A DNA stretch of 64,000 nt from Phytopythium helicoides (Eukaryota > Oomycota > Peronosporomycetes > Pythiales > Pythiaceae), in NCBI GenBank assembly GCA_024867545.1, contig JANFNE010000033.1, positions 496,001 to 560,000 on the forward strand, read 5' to 3'. This document shows, in pieces, positions 45,614 to 56,533 of this stretch. Every line of letters starts with the position of its first letter. Position 1 is the first letter of the stretch. The translations under genes were made by a program, and so were the position numbers. The notes under the pieces were generated by a model, which saw only the letters and a program-made list of their open reading frames with translations, had not been told where the DNA came from and did not search any database.

Positions 45614-48204
45614 CTACGGCGCGACCGCCTCCTCCGGGATCGGAGCGGGCGGTGCGTCCAGCGGTATCAATGCCGCGTACTTGGCCTTGAGTTTGTCGAG
45701 CGCTTCGACGACGGCGGGGTCGTCGGCTGGGTCGCTCCCGGCTTCGTATTTGTTGATGAAATGCGTCCACTCGCGCAGGTCGATCTCCTCGGGCGAGTGG
45801 GTCATGCAACCACCGGCGCACGCGCAGGATCCGCCGTACTCGACCGGCAAGTTCTCGGCTGGAATGAACTCAAGCAGTGCCTTGGAGATGTCTTTCTGCC
45901 CACGCAAGACGTGGATACGCTCTCGAGTCTTTGGATTGAGCAGCGGCGACACAATCTTCCAGATGAGGTTGAACCACGACGGCGGGTTAACAATGAACAC
46001 TTGGTACACGCGCTCGGGGTTGTACTCGCCAAGCGTCTCTCCCCACTTTTTTGTGTAGCCCACGACATCGCTGGCGAGATCGCCCATTCCAATGCCGCGG
46101 ATATCGTAAATCTTGATCTGGTTGCCCTGTGGATACGGTCGAGAGTCGATGACCGACCACAGGAACTCCTGCAGTCGCACATGGTGCATGATGGCCTCAT
46201 CCTCGCTCACTCCGCGCGCCAAAAAGTCGTGATACGTCTTGCGCTGCGTCCCGAGGAACTCGTAAGTGACCGGGTGGCCGTATTTGTCCTTCTTGTGCGT
46301 GTAGTGGATGAAGGTCTCCTTCATGTCGTCGAAGACGCGCGACGGACGCAGCAGGATTTTGTCAATCTCATTCTCCTTGCGCCACTTCATGGTCGCTGCG
46401 TACCGACGCTTTGCCTCCTCCACGTCACCGTTGCAGCCGGCGACGAAGCGGTCATCAAGGTTCTCTGCTGTGATTTCACCCTCGCCCTCTTCTTCGTTAT
46501 CTTCCTTTTCATCACTCTTGCCTGCCACAACGCTCACGCATGTTACGTCCAGCCGCTGCGATCGGTTGAAGCGCTTCGTGGTGAGCAGCAAGCTGATCTT
46601 CTCGTGAAACCGTGTAAGGAATAGCACGAGCGCCGAGAGCCAAGCCAGTAGCTCAAAGGAGACATTATCCATCGAGTTCATGACTGCTGCGACGGCCGCA
46701 AGAAACGAGGTGAGGCCCCAGAAACGACGAGTATCCTTCTCGTCCACAACATCAACAGGCAGCGCGCGTTCTGAGCGCAGCGCCACATGAAGTACGTCGT
46801 GCGATCCATCACTCATCCCGTTGCCTCCGTTGGCGAGCGGATCAGCTTGGACTGTCACAAGCGGGCTCGGCTTTCCATCCGTAGAGGACGACAGCACCCG
46901 AGTCAGCATCTCACGCGAGTAGAGAGCTACGCCATTCGCTGTCGGTCCATTGACGTACAGACGAAGAATGCTGGAAGGATACATTTCCACTTGGAAGGTA
47001 CCGCCCACCGGAGGGTTGCTAGCGATCACGTATTCGGACAATGAAGATTCATGCTGGATCGTGACGCAGCTAATGGAGTTATCCTCGGGCTGAGGGCCAC
47101 GCTGCAATCGGTACAGCGCGTCTTGGAACTGCTGGATGGCCTTGCGCAGCGCTGCCGCAATTTCCGCGCACTGCGCCTCGGTACGTGCGCGAATGCGGAA
47201 CACGCGGCCGTCAGACCGGATGACCGTCAGGATGCGCGGGAAGTGGTCGTTCACCTCGATGTGGAGAATGTCCGAGAGATGAACAGTTGAGCGGACCTCG
47301 CCCAGCGCCGCGTTCGACGAGTCCTCGGCCTTGAAGCAAAGCATCTCAGCTGACGTGAGCATGAACATGCGGTCCTTCCACAATGCGACATTGGCGCTCA
47401 TGCGTCGACTGGCGAGCGAGCGGCCGCCGATGGTGAACGTGCCGAGGTACAAGATCTCGTCCATGGTGTTGTCCTGCTCCTCGAGCAGGCAGCTGTAGAG
47501 AATGCCGGACATTGGGCTGAATAGCTGCGTCGCGTCGTTGCTGCTCGCATTGTTCCCGCTGCTGTCGCTGCTGTTGCTGCCGCTGGACCGGTGGCGCACG
47601 CTGTGAAACACGTCGCTACCGTTGAGCGACCGCGTGGACGACGGCGGCGAGCTCAGCGAGGCGACCTCGCTCTTGTCGGGCTCCTCGTCCATTCCGTTGG
47701 CGCTGCCGCCAGAGTCGAGTCTCGCGAGTCCCAACGAGCCGCTGTGGCCCTTGCGCTTGGGGCTGCGGTAGCCCGCGCGACGCTGCACAAGCAGGCGCGT
47801 GCACAGGTCGCATACGCGTACCTCCTTCATGATGCCGAGGTGCGGCAGCGGGACCTGGTTCTTGCTGTGCACGCCGCACACGGGCAGTCCGCAGTTCCTG
47901 CAGTGGTGCTGTCACATCACGAGCGTCAGCCGGTCGTCCTCCCCCTCTACGCGCGCGCAGGACGCACCCTGAGGCGCAGCAGGCGCAGCGGCGCGTTGCA
48001 GACGTTGCACTTGCAGTCGGTGGGGTTGTCGCTGGGGGCGTTGGGCGCCATGGCGTCTCCGCTGGCGCTGGCGCTGGCCAGGATCTCGTCCGCGCGGTTG
48101 AAGTGCGCCAGGAAGGCCGACTTGCGCCGCTGGAACTCGGCCAGCAGGGTTTCCCCCTCTGCGGGCTCGCCGCCCGAGCGCGGCGCCGCCTGGTCGCCCG
48201 CCAT
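45614..48204 (-). CDS. FYVE-PH-TM-CRAL-TRIO lipid-binding protein
   Basis: Predicted 843 residues from two exons, 47968-48204 and 45614-47908, with a 59-bp intron splitting the FYVE finger. Order: FYVE zinc finger (CNVCNAP...RLR/HHCRNCGLPVCGVHS...VCDLC, with His in one ligand position), a Ser-rich linker, and a PH-like domain (LYLGTFTIGG, ALWKDRMFMLTSAEMLCF to LRKAIQQFQDAL). Then come a beta-rich segment (CVTIQHESSLSEYVI), a hydrophobic hairpin (FELLAWLSALVLFLTRF) and a C-terminal CRAL-TRIO/Sec14 domain (RRYAATMKWRKEN, IKIYDIRGIGMGD, VFIVNPPSWFNLIWKIVSPLL, LPVEYGGSC). This suggests a membrane-anchored lipid transfer or sensing protein recruited by PI3P. The ATG at 48204 is chosen; 48255 is an in-frame alternative. 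Confidence 0.88.
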
Positions 48205-49030
48205 TCTCGAGGATGCGCCGCTCCTCCCTTTCGCCCCTTCTCCCGCGGCCTCCACGCGTCGCCAGGAGCCCGGAGCGCCGCCGAATGAAGCGCAGGAGCC
48301 TCGCGCGGGCCCTCGCGCGGCTGACGAGCGACGCGCGCGCGCCTGCGGAGCGCAATCGCCGACGGAGCGACGCCGACGGAGCGAGAGCGGGAGCCGGAGG
48401 CCTCGGCGCCGCGATGGAAAGCTGGTGATTGCGGCTCATGGTGGCGCGCACGCGTGGACCTATACGGGAGGCGGGCGGCGGGTTCTAGAAATAGCGGAGT
48501 TTCGGCCAATCATAAGACGTAAATCGACTATTCATCCCTCTACAGGGGAATTTGGAAGGCTCCATATCCCTGCACAAGAGCGTTACGTGAGGGTGCGACG
48601 CGGCGAGCACCTAAGCGGGAGGCCGTCGTCGATCGGGTCCGACGGACGTCAGCGTGGTTCAAGTTGAACCGCGCACAGCTCCCGCATGTCGTCCGTGCGA
48701 TTTTTACATGGCGCTCGATGCAGCGCTCCACGTCACCACACTACTATTGAGACTGTAGCTGTCGCTCTAGTCTATCATAGCTGCGATATCTGCGGAGTTG
48801 CGCTGATGACGCCGCTGATTTGTAGTTCGCGGGGGGATGATATGTTTTTTCACTGCTCGTGGACCCATCCGCTGACGAATCTGACGCGAATCTCTGGAGC
48901 TCAACGGAGCAGGGCGGGGCTTGCTGATGCTGCTTCAACACACGCGACGACAAGCCCATGCAACTCAACACGCGGCGGTGGGGATCTGCATATTTACGGT
49001 AACTTAAGTGGCTGGCAGCATAGGCTCAGC
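48205..49030. other. Intergenic, no gene seen
   Basis: About 825 bp upstream of the FYVE gene and downstream of the next minus-strand gene. Open frames overlap without conserved motifs. Confidence 0.5.
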
Positions 49031-50161
49031 TCAGGTCGTGACCGCGGTCTCCCTCCGGAGCATCGGGAACACGGCCGCGAGCGCCTGGGCGAGGCCCCCG
49101 GTCCTACTCTCTGTCTGCTGCTCGGGCTCTCCATCTCCAGCCGCTTCCTTCTCATCTTGGCCGACTGCGTCCTTCTCCTCCTCCTCCTCTTCTTCCTTGG
49201 TCCGCAGCCGCCGAACATCGCGCAGCGTCCGCTCCAGCTCGGCCGCCAGCGCATCCAGCTGCTCGGGTGACAGCGCGTCGATGCCAAAGCCGCGGTAGAG
49301 CATCAGGCGGCGCACCTCGGCCTCCGAGTCGGCGAGCTCCTGCCGGAGGTCGCGGAGCTCCTCGTCGACTTGGTCGAGGGCGGACGTCCCCATGCTGCGG
49401 CTACCGCTGCGGCTGACCGAGCGCACAGCCACGCCCCTCTTGCCGACGCCCCTCTGGCGCCAGTAGAGCTGCGCGAGCACCAGCGCGCCGCCGCCGATGC
49501 AGCCCGAGAGCAGTGCCAGCAGCACCTTGTTGTGCGCCAGGAAGGCTGCTGCCGCGGCCAGCGCGTGCTGCGTGGACGGCGCGAGGGCCACTGGTGCCGT
49601 CCAGGGTCCCGCGGACTCGGCCGCGACCAGCCAGCCGCGCGCGTAGGACGAGACGACGCGCGCGCGCACGCGGAAGCGCAGCTCGACGTCTACCGGCAGG
49701 TCTGCGAGCACCGCGAACGGCTCGCGCGTGCGCATCTTGCGGTTGGCGGCGTGCAGCAGCGCGTCGAGCCCCCAGCCGGGCACCCAGACGTGTAGCTCGT
49801 AGGCCACGTCCACGGCGGACGAGGGCATCCACTTGGCGGCGGGCGCGTCCGCAGCCACGTGCAGCTCGTCCCACGCGACCACGACGCCCGTGGTGGCGTC
49901 CGGCCGCAGCGCCGTCCACAGCGCGGACGGTAGCGCGTCGTCCTCGGCCTGCGCGTCGTCCGTGGGCCGATAGCGCACGCGGTGCACCGACAGGTTGCGG
50001 ATCGTGAGGTCCGGCAGCGCCGCGGCCGCGCCCCAGCGGCTCGCGAGCGCGGCCAGCGGGTCCGCGACGGCCGCCAGCGCCTGCAGAGCCAGCGCGGACG
50101 CGCAGGCGCCGCCCGCGAGCAGCAGCAGCGGCCGCGCCGACGCCTGGCGCGGGCGCTTCAT
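49031..50161 (-). CDS. Type I membrane protein with fibronectin-III-like domain and cytosolic coiled coil
   Basis: Single 376-residue frame. The N-terminus (RPLLLLAGGACASALALQAL) is a signal peptide or anchor. Residues about 50-200 look beta-rich with an FN3-like ending (VDVELRFRVRARVVSSYARG, then SAGPWTAPVAL). A membrane helix lies near residues 215-240 (VLLALLSGCIGGGALVLAQLYW). The cytosolic part is a heptad-rich helix (LDQVDEELRDLRQELADSEAEV) followed by a run of glutamates encoded by a CTC repeat and a TESRTGG tail. I do not recognise a named family. The FN3 reading is by eye. Topology suggests an adaptor linking ER lumen or cell surface to the cytosol. Confidence 0.7.
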   Translation of the reverse strand: MKRPRQASARPLLLLAGGACASALALQALAAVADPLAALASRWGAAAALPDLTIRNLSVHRVRYRPTDDAQAEDDALPSALWTALRPDATTGVVVAWDELHVAADAPAAKWMPSSAVDVAYELHVWVPGWGLDALLHAANRKMRTREPFAVLADLPVDVELRFRVRARVVSSYARGWLVAAESAGPWTAPVALAPSTQHALAAAAAFLAHNKVLLALLSGCIGGGALVLAQLYWRQRGVGKRGVAVRSVSRSGSRSMGTSALDQVDEELRDLRQELADSEAEVRRLMLYRGFGIDALSPEQLDALAAELERTLRDVRRLRTKEEEEEEEKDAVGQDEKEAAGDGEPEQQTESRTGGLAQALAAVFPMLRRETAVTT

Positions 50162-51301
50162 GTGGACGAGAAATGGGGCGGGGCGGAGGAGATTGCGGAG
50201 TGTCGAAATGCGACTCTATGGGCCGCTGTATGCCGGCGAATAAGACGAAGGGGCATTTCGAAGGTTTTGTATGGTGACGCGGCGCGCGGGCCGGTGCTGC
50301 GTCGAGGCGCGCGCGCCATACAAAAACCAAGTCACGCGCCGCGTTTCCGGCCACCATCCCCTCCCGCCGGAGCGAGCGATTTTGTTGCAGCCGTCATCAC
50401 GACCGGGAGCACACCGGAGCAGCGCGAGCAGCGGACCAGGCCGCAGCTCTGCGCGAGCGCGAAATTTGACAATTTTGGCGCAGGTGCGGGCGGCACCCTC
50501 CATTTCCGAGCTGCACCAGAATCGGCTACAGCTGCAGATGAATGCGATCCAGTGCGCTATTTGTGTGGTGTATGGGTAGTTGAGTGGGCATATAAGTAAT
50601 TGGAGATTCCGAAACGGCGTGTTCAAGGCTGCTTCGGCGGGATTCGATTCCTCATTCTAGTTTAACATGTGCATATGGAAGCTTTGCGAATGGAAATAGT
50701 GCACTTGTATCGGACTGTACTTTCGACTTCAATGTGATCTGCTCGTGCCGTTCCTCGCACCATTCCTCCCATCAACACACAGCCTGGATACGACAAGACT
50801 CGTGGTCGTTGCTTCACTGCTGCGTAAACTCTTGTCGTGCGGATCACACCTCCGTGAATCGCTCGTCTGGCAGTCGACTGGCTTTTGCGATGGACGTGGT
50901 GGCCTGTCTCCTCCTATAGTTGTCGGCGCAATGGCCGTTGTTTCGCTGCTCCACCAGCCTAGCCGTTGACCTCGTTGATATCCTCTTGTTGAGCACTCAC
51001 TCCCGTCTGATACATCGGGCTGCTCGTAACGACTGCGTCGAACATGTGAAGGCTCTGTCCTCGTCGCTGTCCCCACTCACATCATATCGCCAAGTTGCTC
51101 GACCCAACCACAAGCAGATATAAGCGCAATGAAAACCCCGCCGCAGATCCGCTGCAGCCCCCAGAGTCGCATCCGAGCCAACTTCCTCCTCCCCAACGCT
51201 CGTCCACCCGTTCTTGTGCGAGCCATCCCCCAATTTAACACTCGGTACCGTGCGCGCAGCATGTATAGGCCCTCCTGCGCGCGTCCATCACCGGCCTGCA
51301 G

Positions 51302-51324
51302 CCAATCAGCGCGTTCCCCGCCAT
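51302..51324 (+). promoter_or_regulatory. CCAAT box plus E2F-like element upstream of RNR1
   Basis: CCAATCA at 51302 is followed by TTCCCCGCCATT, one base from the E2F consensus TTTCCCGCC. Inferred from consensus only. Confidence 0.35.
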
Positions 51325-51386
51325 TTCCCCCAACGCACTTGGCCCCAGTATGCGACCGGTCCACGGCCCTCAACCTGGGCCGCAAC

Positions 51387-51396
51387 TTGGCGCCAA
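51387..51396 (+). promoter_or_regulatory. Palindromic E2F-like site TTGGCGCCAA, 90 bp before the RNR1 start
   Basis: A perfect 10-bp palindrome with the E2F core GGCGCC, placed where S-phase control of a ribonucleotide reductase gene would be expected. Inferred from consensus only. Confidence 0.45.
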
Positions 51397-51454
51397 GGCG
51401 TTCAAACCGCCGCCGCCGGTTGCTGTCAGTGCAGCTTTCTCCGCGTCGGGCATC

Positions 51455-51475
51455 AGCAGCAGCAGCAGCAGCAGG
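51455..51475 (+). repeat. (CAG)7 microsatellite just before the RNR1 start
   Basis: Seven CAG units. In the open upstream frame they would encode poly-alanine (AGC/GCA register). Confidence 0.85.
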
Positions 51476-51485
51476 TCGAGGCAGA

Positions 51486-53843
51486 ATGTACGTCATCAAG
51501 CGCGACGGGCGCCAGGAGGAGGTCAAGTTCGACAAGATCACGGCGCGCATCGCCAAGCTCTGCTACGGACTCAACCCAAAGTACGTGGACGCGGTGCAGA
51601 TCTCGCAGAAGGTCGTGGCCGGCGTGTACCCTGGCGTGACGACGTCCGAGCTGGACGAGCTCGCAGCCGAGACGGCTGCCTACTCGGCCACCAACCACCC
51701 TGACTTCTCCAAGCTCGCGGCGCGCATCGCCATCTCCAACCTGCACAAGAACACCAACAAGGTCTTCTCGGACAACATTGAGCTATTCTACCGCAACGTC
51801 CATGAGAAGAACGGACAGCCCGCGCCGCTCATCGCCGACGACGTCTACCAGATCGTGCAGGACAACAAGGACATGCTCAACTCGGCCATCATCCACGACA
51901 GAGACTTCGACTACGACTACTTCGGATTCAAGACGCTAGAGCGATCCTACCTGCTGCGAGTCAATGGAGAGGTGCGCGAGCGACCGCAGCAGATGCTCAT
52001 GCGCGTCGCGCTCGGCATCCACAAGACCGACATCAAGGCCGCGCTGGAGACCTACGAGCTGCTCAGCCAAAAGTTCTTCACGCACGCAACGCCCACGCTC
52101 TTCAACGCCGGCACGCCGCGGCCGCAGCTTTCGTCCTGCTTCCTGCTCTCAATGAAGGAGGACTCCATCGAGGGCATCTACGACACGCTCAAGAACTGCG
52201 CTTGTATCTCCAAGTGGGCTGGCGGCATCGGCATTAGCATGCACAACATCCGCGCCACCAACAGCTACATCCGCGGCACCAACGGCTCCTCCAACGGCCT
52301 CGTGCCCATGCTGCGCGTCTTCAACGACACGGCGCGCTACGTCGACCAGGGCGGCGGCAAGCGTAAGGGCTCCTTCGCCATCTACCTCGAGCCATGGCAC
52401 TCGGACATCTTCGAGTTCCTCGACCTGCGCAAGAACCACGGCAACGAGCTCCACCGCGCGCGCGACCTCTTCTACGCGCTCTGGATCCCCGACCTGTTCA
52501 TGAAGCGCGTCGAGGCCAACGGTGACTGGTCGCTCTTCTGCCCGAACGAGGCGCCGGGCCTCTTTGACTGCTATGGCGACGAGTTCGAGGCCAAGTTCGA
52601 GCAGTATGAGCGCGAGGGCCGCGCGCGCAAGACGATCAAGGCACAGACGCTGTGGTTCGCCATCCTGGACGCACAGATCGAGACGGGCACGCCCTTCATG
52701 CTGTACAAGGACGCGGCGAACCGCAAGTCGAACCAGCAAAACCTCGGCACGATCCGCTCGAGCAACCTGTGTTGCGAGGTCATCGAGTACACGTCGCCCG
52801 ATGAGGTCGCCGTCTGTAACCTGGCGTCGATCGCGCTGCCCAAGTTCGTCAGCAATGGTGTGTTCGACTTCAAGCGCCTGTACGAGATCACCAAGGTGGT
52901 CACGCGCAACCTGAACAAGGTCATTGACGTCAACTACTATCCGATCCCAGAAGCGTACAAGTCCAACATGCGCCACCGCCCGGTCGGCATTGGTGTGCAG
53001 GGTCTCGCGGACGCGTACGTGCTCATGAACCTGCCGTTCGAGAGTGACAAGGCCCGTGAGCTCAACAAGAACATCTTCGAGACCATCTACTTTGGCGCTA
53101 TGGAGACGTCGATGGAGATTGCGCGCGAGCTCGGCCCGTACGAGTCGTACGCTGGTTCGCCTGTGAGCCAGGGCAAGTTCCAGTTCGACCTGTGGGGCGT
53201 CACGCCGTCATCGGGTCTCTGGGACTGGACTGAGCTCAAGAAGCAGGTTGCACAGCACGGTGTGCGTAACTCGTTGCTGGTGGCTCCCATGCCAACGGCA
53301 TCGACGGCGCAGATCCTTGGCAATAACGAGTCGATTGAGCCGTTCACGAGCAACATGTACAACCGACGTGTGCTTGCTGGCGAGTTCACGATCGTCAACA
53401 AGTATTTGATGGAGGAGCTCATTGAGCTCGGCCTGTGGACCCCTGAGGTGCGCAACCAGATCATGCACGATGGTGGCTCGGTGCAGAATGTGCGTGGCCT
53501 TCCCCAGCTCATCAAGGACAAGTACAAGACGGTCTGGGAGATCAAGCAGAAGTCGGTGCTTGACCAGGCTGCCGACCGTGGCGCCTTTATCTGCCAGTCG
53601 CAGTCGCTGAACGTGCACATCGCGGAGCCGACGATCTCGAAGCTCACGTCCATGCACTTCTACGCGTGGAAGAAGGGCCTCAAGACGGGCATGTACTACA
53701 TGCGCGTTCGCCCCAAGGCCGATGCTATCCAGTTCACGGTTGACAAGGCTGCGATCCAGAAGCAGGAGCGTCTGGCGCAGGCTCAAGCCGCCGCTGCCGC
53801 TGCGCAGGAGGACGAGGATGAATGCCTTGTGTGCGGTGCTTAA
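51486..53843 (+). CDS. RNR1: Ribonucleoside-diphosphate reductase large subunit (class I)
   Basis: Reduces ribonucleoside diphosphates to deoxy forms for DNA synthesis, in complex with the small radical subunit. Intronless, 785 residues from [19 protein letters not shown], which matches the family N-terminus and ATP cone exactly. Catalytic signatures: [16 protein letters not shown] with the redox cysteine, [16 protein letters not shown], and SNLCCEV with the N-L-C-x-E radical site. Also present are [12 protein letters not shown] with the partner cysteine and [16 protein letters not shown]. The C-terminal DECLVCGA supplies the CxxC shuttle pair. Length agrees with human RRM1. The frame stays open for 119 codons upstream (to 51129), Arg/Pro-rich and possibly untranslated. 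Two E2F-like elements lie upstream. Confidence 0.97.
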   Translation: MYVIKRDGRQEEVKFDKITARIAKLCYGLNPKYVDAVQISQKVVAGVYPGVTTSELDELAAETAAYSATNHPDFSKLAARIAISNLHKNTNKVFSDNIELFYRNVHEKNGQPAPLIADDVYQIVQDNKDMLNSAIIHDRDFDYDYFGFKTLERSYLLRVNGEVRERPQQMLMRVALGIHKTDIKAALETYELLSQKFFTHATPTLFNAGTPRPQLSSCFLLSMKEDSIEGIYDTLKNCACISKWAGGIGISMHNIRATNSYIRGTNGSSNGLVPMLRVFNDTARYVDQGGGKRKGSFAIYLEPWHSDIFEFLDLRKNHGNELHRARDLFYALWIPDLFMKRVEANGDWSLFCPNEAPGLFDCYGDEFEAKFEQYEREGRARKTIKAQTLWFAILDAQIETGTPFMLYKDAANRKSNQQNLGTIRSSNLCCEVIEYTSPDEVAVCNLASIALPKFVSNGVFDFKRLYEITKVVTRNLNKVIDVNYYPIPEAYKSNMRHRPVGIGVQGLADAYVLMNLPFESDKARELNKNIFETIYFGAMETSMEIARELGPYESYAGSPVSQGKFQFDLWGVTPSSGLWDWTELKKQVAQHGVRNSLLVAPMPTASTAQILGNNESIEPFTSNMYNRRVLAGEFTIVNKYLMEELIELGLWTPEVRNQIMHDGGSVQNVRGLPQLIKDKYKTVWEIKQKSVLDQAADRGAFICQSQSLNVHIAEPTISKLTSMHFYAWKKGLKTGMYYMRVRPKADAIQFTVDKAAIQKQERLAQAQAAAAAAQEDEDECLVCGA

Positions 53844-54199
53844 GCGTTGGCAGTTTGGCACTTCACTATAGTGCTGATTGGACGTAAGGAAGATTTATGA
53901 AAGCAATCGGATTCAGTTTCCATTTACACCTCATGCTACCGATGAAGAAAGCACGCAACGTAGCACGACGAAAAAGATGACTTACGTTTTGCAGCTTCAT
54001 TTTCCAACTTACTCCCAATGGTGGTTGATAAATCAATCTGCCCATCCGTGCAGTTGCTATGGCCACAACTTGCCACGGCACACCCTCTGCTAGAATCATC
54101 TCCGTACAATGCACTTGCGTAGCCTTCGTATTTTGGAATGCAATAATGCATTTCGCTTTGGACAGAAAGCCTGGCCCGAACTATGCGATTCCATCTCGC
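53844..54199. other. Convergent 3' intergenic region
   Basis: About 350 bp between the RNR1 and P450 stops, relatively AT-rich. No gene seen. Confidence 0.5.
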
Positions 54200-55405
54200 T
54201 CACACTCGCTCGACGCGAACGTGAAGACCGTCTTGAATCCCCAACGTAATAGCGCGATTGTATGTCACATTCTGTCCAGGGACGAGCTCAAAGTGAAACT
54301 TGCGCAGCATCTTCACCACGACCGTCTTCATCTCCATCATCGCGAGATTCATCCCGAGGCACATGCGCGGACCAGCCAGGAATGCATTGAACTTGTAGCT
54401 CGAAACAGGAAGAAGCTTCCCCGGGGTCGTCGAATCCAGCCACCTCTCTGGCTTGAACTCAGCGGCGTCCTCACCCCAGACATCTTTCCGTCTCCCAGTT
54501 GAGTATGGACAGATCACCACATAGGAGCTTGCTGGGATGAATGTGCCATCCGACAGAACCACGTCTTCATTAGCGTAGCGCATGTTGAAGTTCGCCGGCG
54601 GGTATAGGCGCAATGTTTCCTTGAGTGCAGCCTCGAGATACGTCAGTCGCTGCAAGTCGTCGACCTTGATCGGAGAGTCTGCGTTACAGTTCTTTCCGAG
54701 CTTGGCGGTAATCTCCTCGCGGATTTTTTGCTCCGCTTCGGGATGTCGACTCAGGCAATAGAGCAACCAAGCGATCGCTTGGGCACTCGTGTCACGACCC
54801 GCGAGCACGATGTTCAGAACGATGTCGCGTAAAAGCTCGGGTGTCAGTTTGCTGTTGGAGTTCCCACTCTCGATGAACATCGAGACGATGTTTTTTTGTG
54901 TCGCCGTGCGGTGATCACCATGCTGTTGGGACTTTGCATTCTTCATCGCCTGTTCGATGATACGCATGATCGTCGCATGCACGAGCTTCATTGACTTCTT
55001 GAGACGAGCCTCGGAACCAAGTCCAAGTGCACGCTTCAGCTTCCACACGAATGTGAGTGTCTGCATCCTCATGATGATGCATCTCTGTGCTTCATCGAAG
55101 GCCGTCTCAAACGGATGCGCCTTATTGGAGCCAATTGCTCCAAGCTCGAGACCAAAGCCAAACTCGGTGAAAGCTTCCATGGTGAACTGGTGAAGGAGCT
55201 TGGAGATGTCGATCGGAGTTTGCGTGTTTGCGGCCTTCTCTAGAACTTTATCCAACGTAATGGAGTGTCTATGGATGATGGTGGCCATCGACTCGCGTAG
55301 CGCGCGGGAAGTGAATAGACTGGCTGCGGTCTTTCGCTGAAACGCCCAATTTTCACCTTCGGCGTTGACGAAGCCATCGCCAGCGAAGTCGTGCATGAAG
55401 TCGCT
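54182..55405 (-). repeat. Inverted repeat arm 1 (P450 body)
   Basis: This 1.22 kb is nearly identical to 57091-58315 in opposite orientation. In the last 60 coding bases I see a single difference. The match starts at codon 124 of the P450 (SDF.HDFAGDGF) and stops about 17 bp after the stop codon. Confidence 0.9.
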
Positions 55406-55774
55406 CATATTCGGTCCCTTGCCAAACTTGTCGAAGTGCCTGCGCTCGACATCCTCGAATGCTTCAGGACTGGTCAGGACGACAATATTAGGATAACCTA
55501 GCACTTGAAACAACCACGGGTCTCCGCTGAATGTCATGCTTGTCTCGTAGATCCAGTCATGCATCCGTCTCTGGTTGGTAACAACGTCAAGTGTGTTTCC
55601 AAAGAGTGGGAGAGCTCTTGTAGGTTTTGGAATTGGCTTGCCGTTGCTGGATCGCGGGGTCTTTTTGCTGGCTCGGTATGCGGAGTGTGCAATTGTACCG
55701 ACAATAACTAGCATTGCAATAGCAGCTACATTATCGCTCTGAAGAAAGCGTAGGGGGCCGAGTGATGTCAGCAT
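54200..55774 (-). CDS. Cytochrome P450 (CYP86-clan-like, probable fatty-acid hydroxylase)
   Basis: Full-length 524-residue microsomal monooxygenase, no introns. The N-terminal anchor is VAAIAMLVIVGTIAHSAY, followed by a basic proline hinge (KPIPKPTRALPLFGN). Helix I reads LAGRDTSAQAIAWLLY, the ExxR motif is KETLRLYPP, the PERF-like motif FKPERW, and the heme loop FLAGPRMCLGMNLAMMEMK with the cysteine ligand. The sequence pattern fits the CYP86/94 and oomycete CYP5014-5017 group, which hydroxylates fatty acids; the substrate is inferred. A second, truncated and inverted copy lies 1.7 kb away. Confidence 0.93.
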   Translation of the reverse strand: MLTSLGPLRFLQSDNVAAIAMLVIVGTIAHSAYRASKKTPRSSNGKPIPKPTRALPLFGNTLDVVTNQRRMHDWIYETSMTFSGDPWLFQVLGYPNIVVLTSPEAFEDVERRHFDKFGKGPNMSDFMHDFAGDGFVNAEGENWAFQRKTAASLFTSRALRESMATIIHRHSITLDKVLEKAANTQTPIDISKLLHQFTMEAFTEFGFGLELGAIGSNKAHPFETAFDEAQRCIIMRMQTLTFVWKLKRALGLGSEARLKKSMKLVHATIMRIIEQAMKNAKSQQHGDHRTATQKNIVSMFIESGNSNSKLTPELLRDIVLNIVLAGRDTSAQAIAWLLYCLSRHPEAEQKIREEITAKLGKNCNADSPIKVDDLQRLTYLEAALKETLRLYPPANFNMRYANEDVVLSDGTFIPASSYVVICPYSTGRRKDVWGEDAAEFKPERWLDSTTPGKLLPVSSYKFNAFLAGPRMCLGMNLAMMEMKTVVVKMLRKFHFELVPGQNVTYNRAITLGIQDGLHVRVERV

Positions 55775-56533
55775 TGCACTTGATCACTGCCGACGAGGCG
55801 TAGAAGCAAATTGTAGTGGCAAGGTATCTTGAGCGAGTCGAGTGCAGAGGGAAGGAAGGTTAAGCTGAGCTTGGAATGTTGGAGCAGATATCTTGGTGGT
55901 GAGAGAATGAAAAGTGAGAGAGTGGCTCGCTGCAATTACGACGCTGACCTCCTCGATAAGCAACTTGGAAGAGCATTTCTCCGTTGCGATTTGTGACCAA
56001 CCTCGTTCGTGGTGTGCGGTGGAGAGCTGAGGGCTCTGTAGGCGTCAACATCAAAGCAGTCGTTGAGTCGACAAGCGAAGCGTGTCTCTCTGCCGTTGGA
56101 TACGTTCCTTGTTAGATACATATCCTGAAGTGCATTGATTGTGTCAATTGACAGTGTCGCTGAGCGACCTCGACAAGTGCGGTAATCATACAGCGGATCT
56201 GATCATTGCCCGATTTATACCACAGTAGCTACACTCTACCAAACTAGATAAATGCAGCTTTCACGGCGAGTGCGGAGCACTGCGCCGCGCAGCGAGAGAC
56301 TAGAGTCTCGTCGACTGCATACGTCTTAATGACGCCCCGCTGTAGTCCGGGAAGAAGTTGGCTGGCCGCGCATGCCGACCGAAGTTACGAAGACGCATCC
56401 CCTCGACGGCGCTCTCGTGCTGGAGTCGTCAAGCTGAACGTCGAGCGCATTGCTTGGTTTTCGCTGGCGCACGACACTCGCTCATCGACGCAGCTCTCGA
56501 GCGTGGCTGAGCAGCAGCAGACAGACGCAGCTT
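55775..56533. other. P450 upstream region
   Basis: About 760 bp with no supported gene; contains the promoter of the intact P450. Confidence 0.5.

Larger units (their letters stand above)
50162..51485. other. Intergenic, divergent promoter region of the type I membrane protein and RNR1
   Basis: About 1.3 kb. The open frame that reaches back from RNR1 to 51129 is in this stretch but looks like 5' UTR. No other gene supported. Confidence 0.5.

Noticed and set aside
47591..48667. 358-residue plus-strand open frame
   Set aside because: It overlaps the FYVE gene and GC-rich upstream DNA and has no recognisable sequence.
50630..50665. GATTCGATTCC resembling a tRNA B box
   Set aside because: No A box, no cloverleaf pairing and no acceptor stem around it.
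52149..52976. 275-residue open frame antisense to RNR1
   Set aside because: Complete overlap with an unmistakable ribonucleotide reductase, with no domain features of its own.
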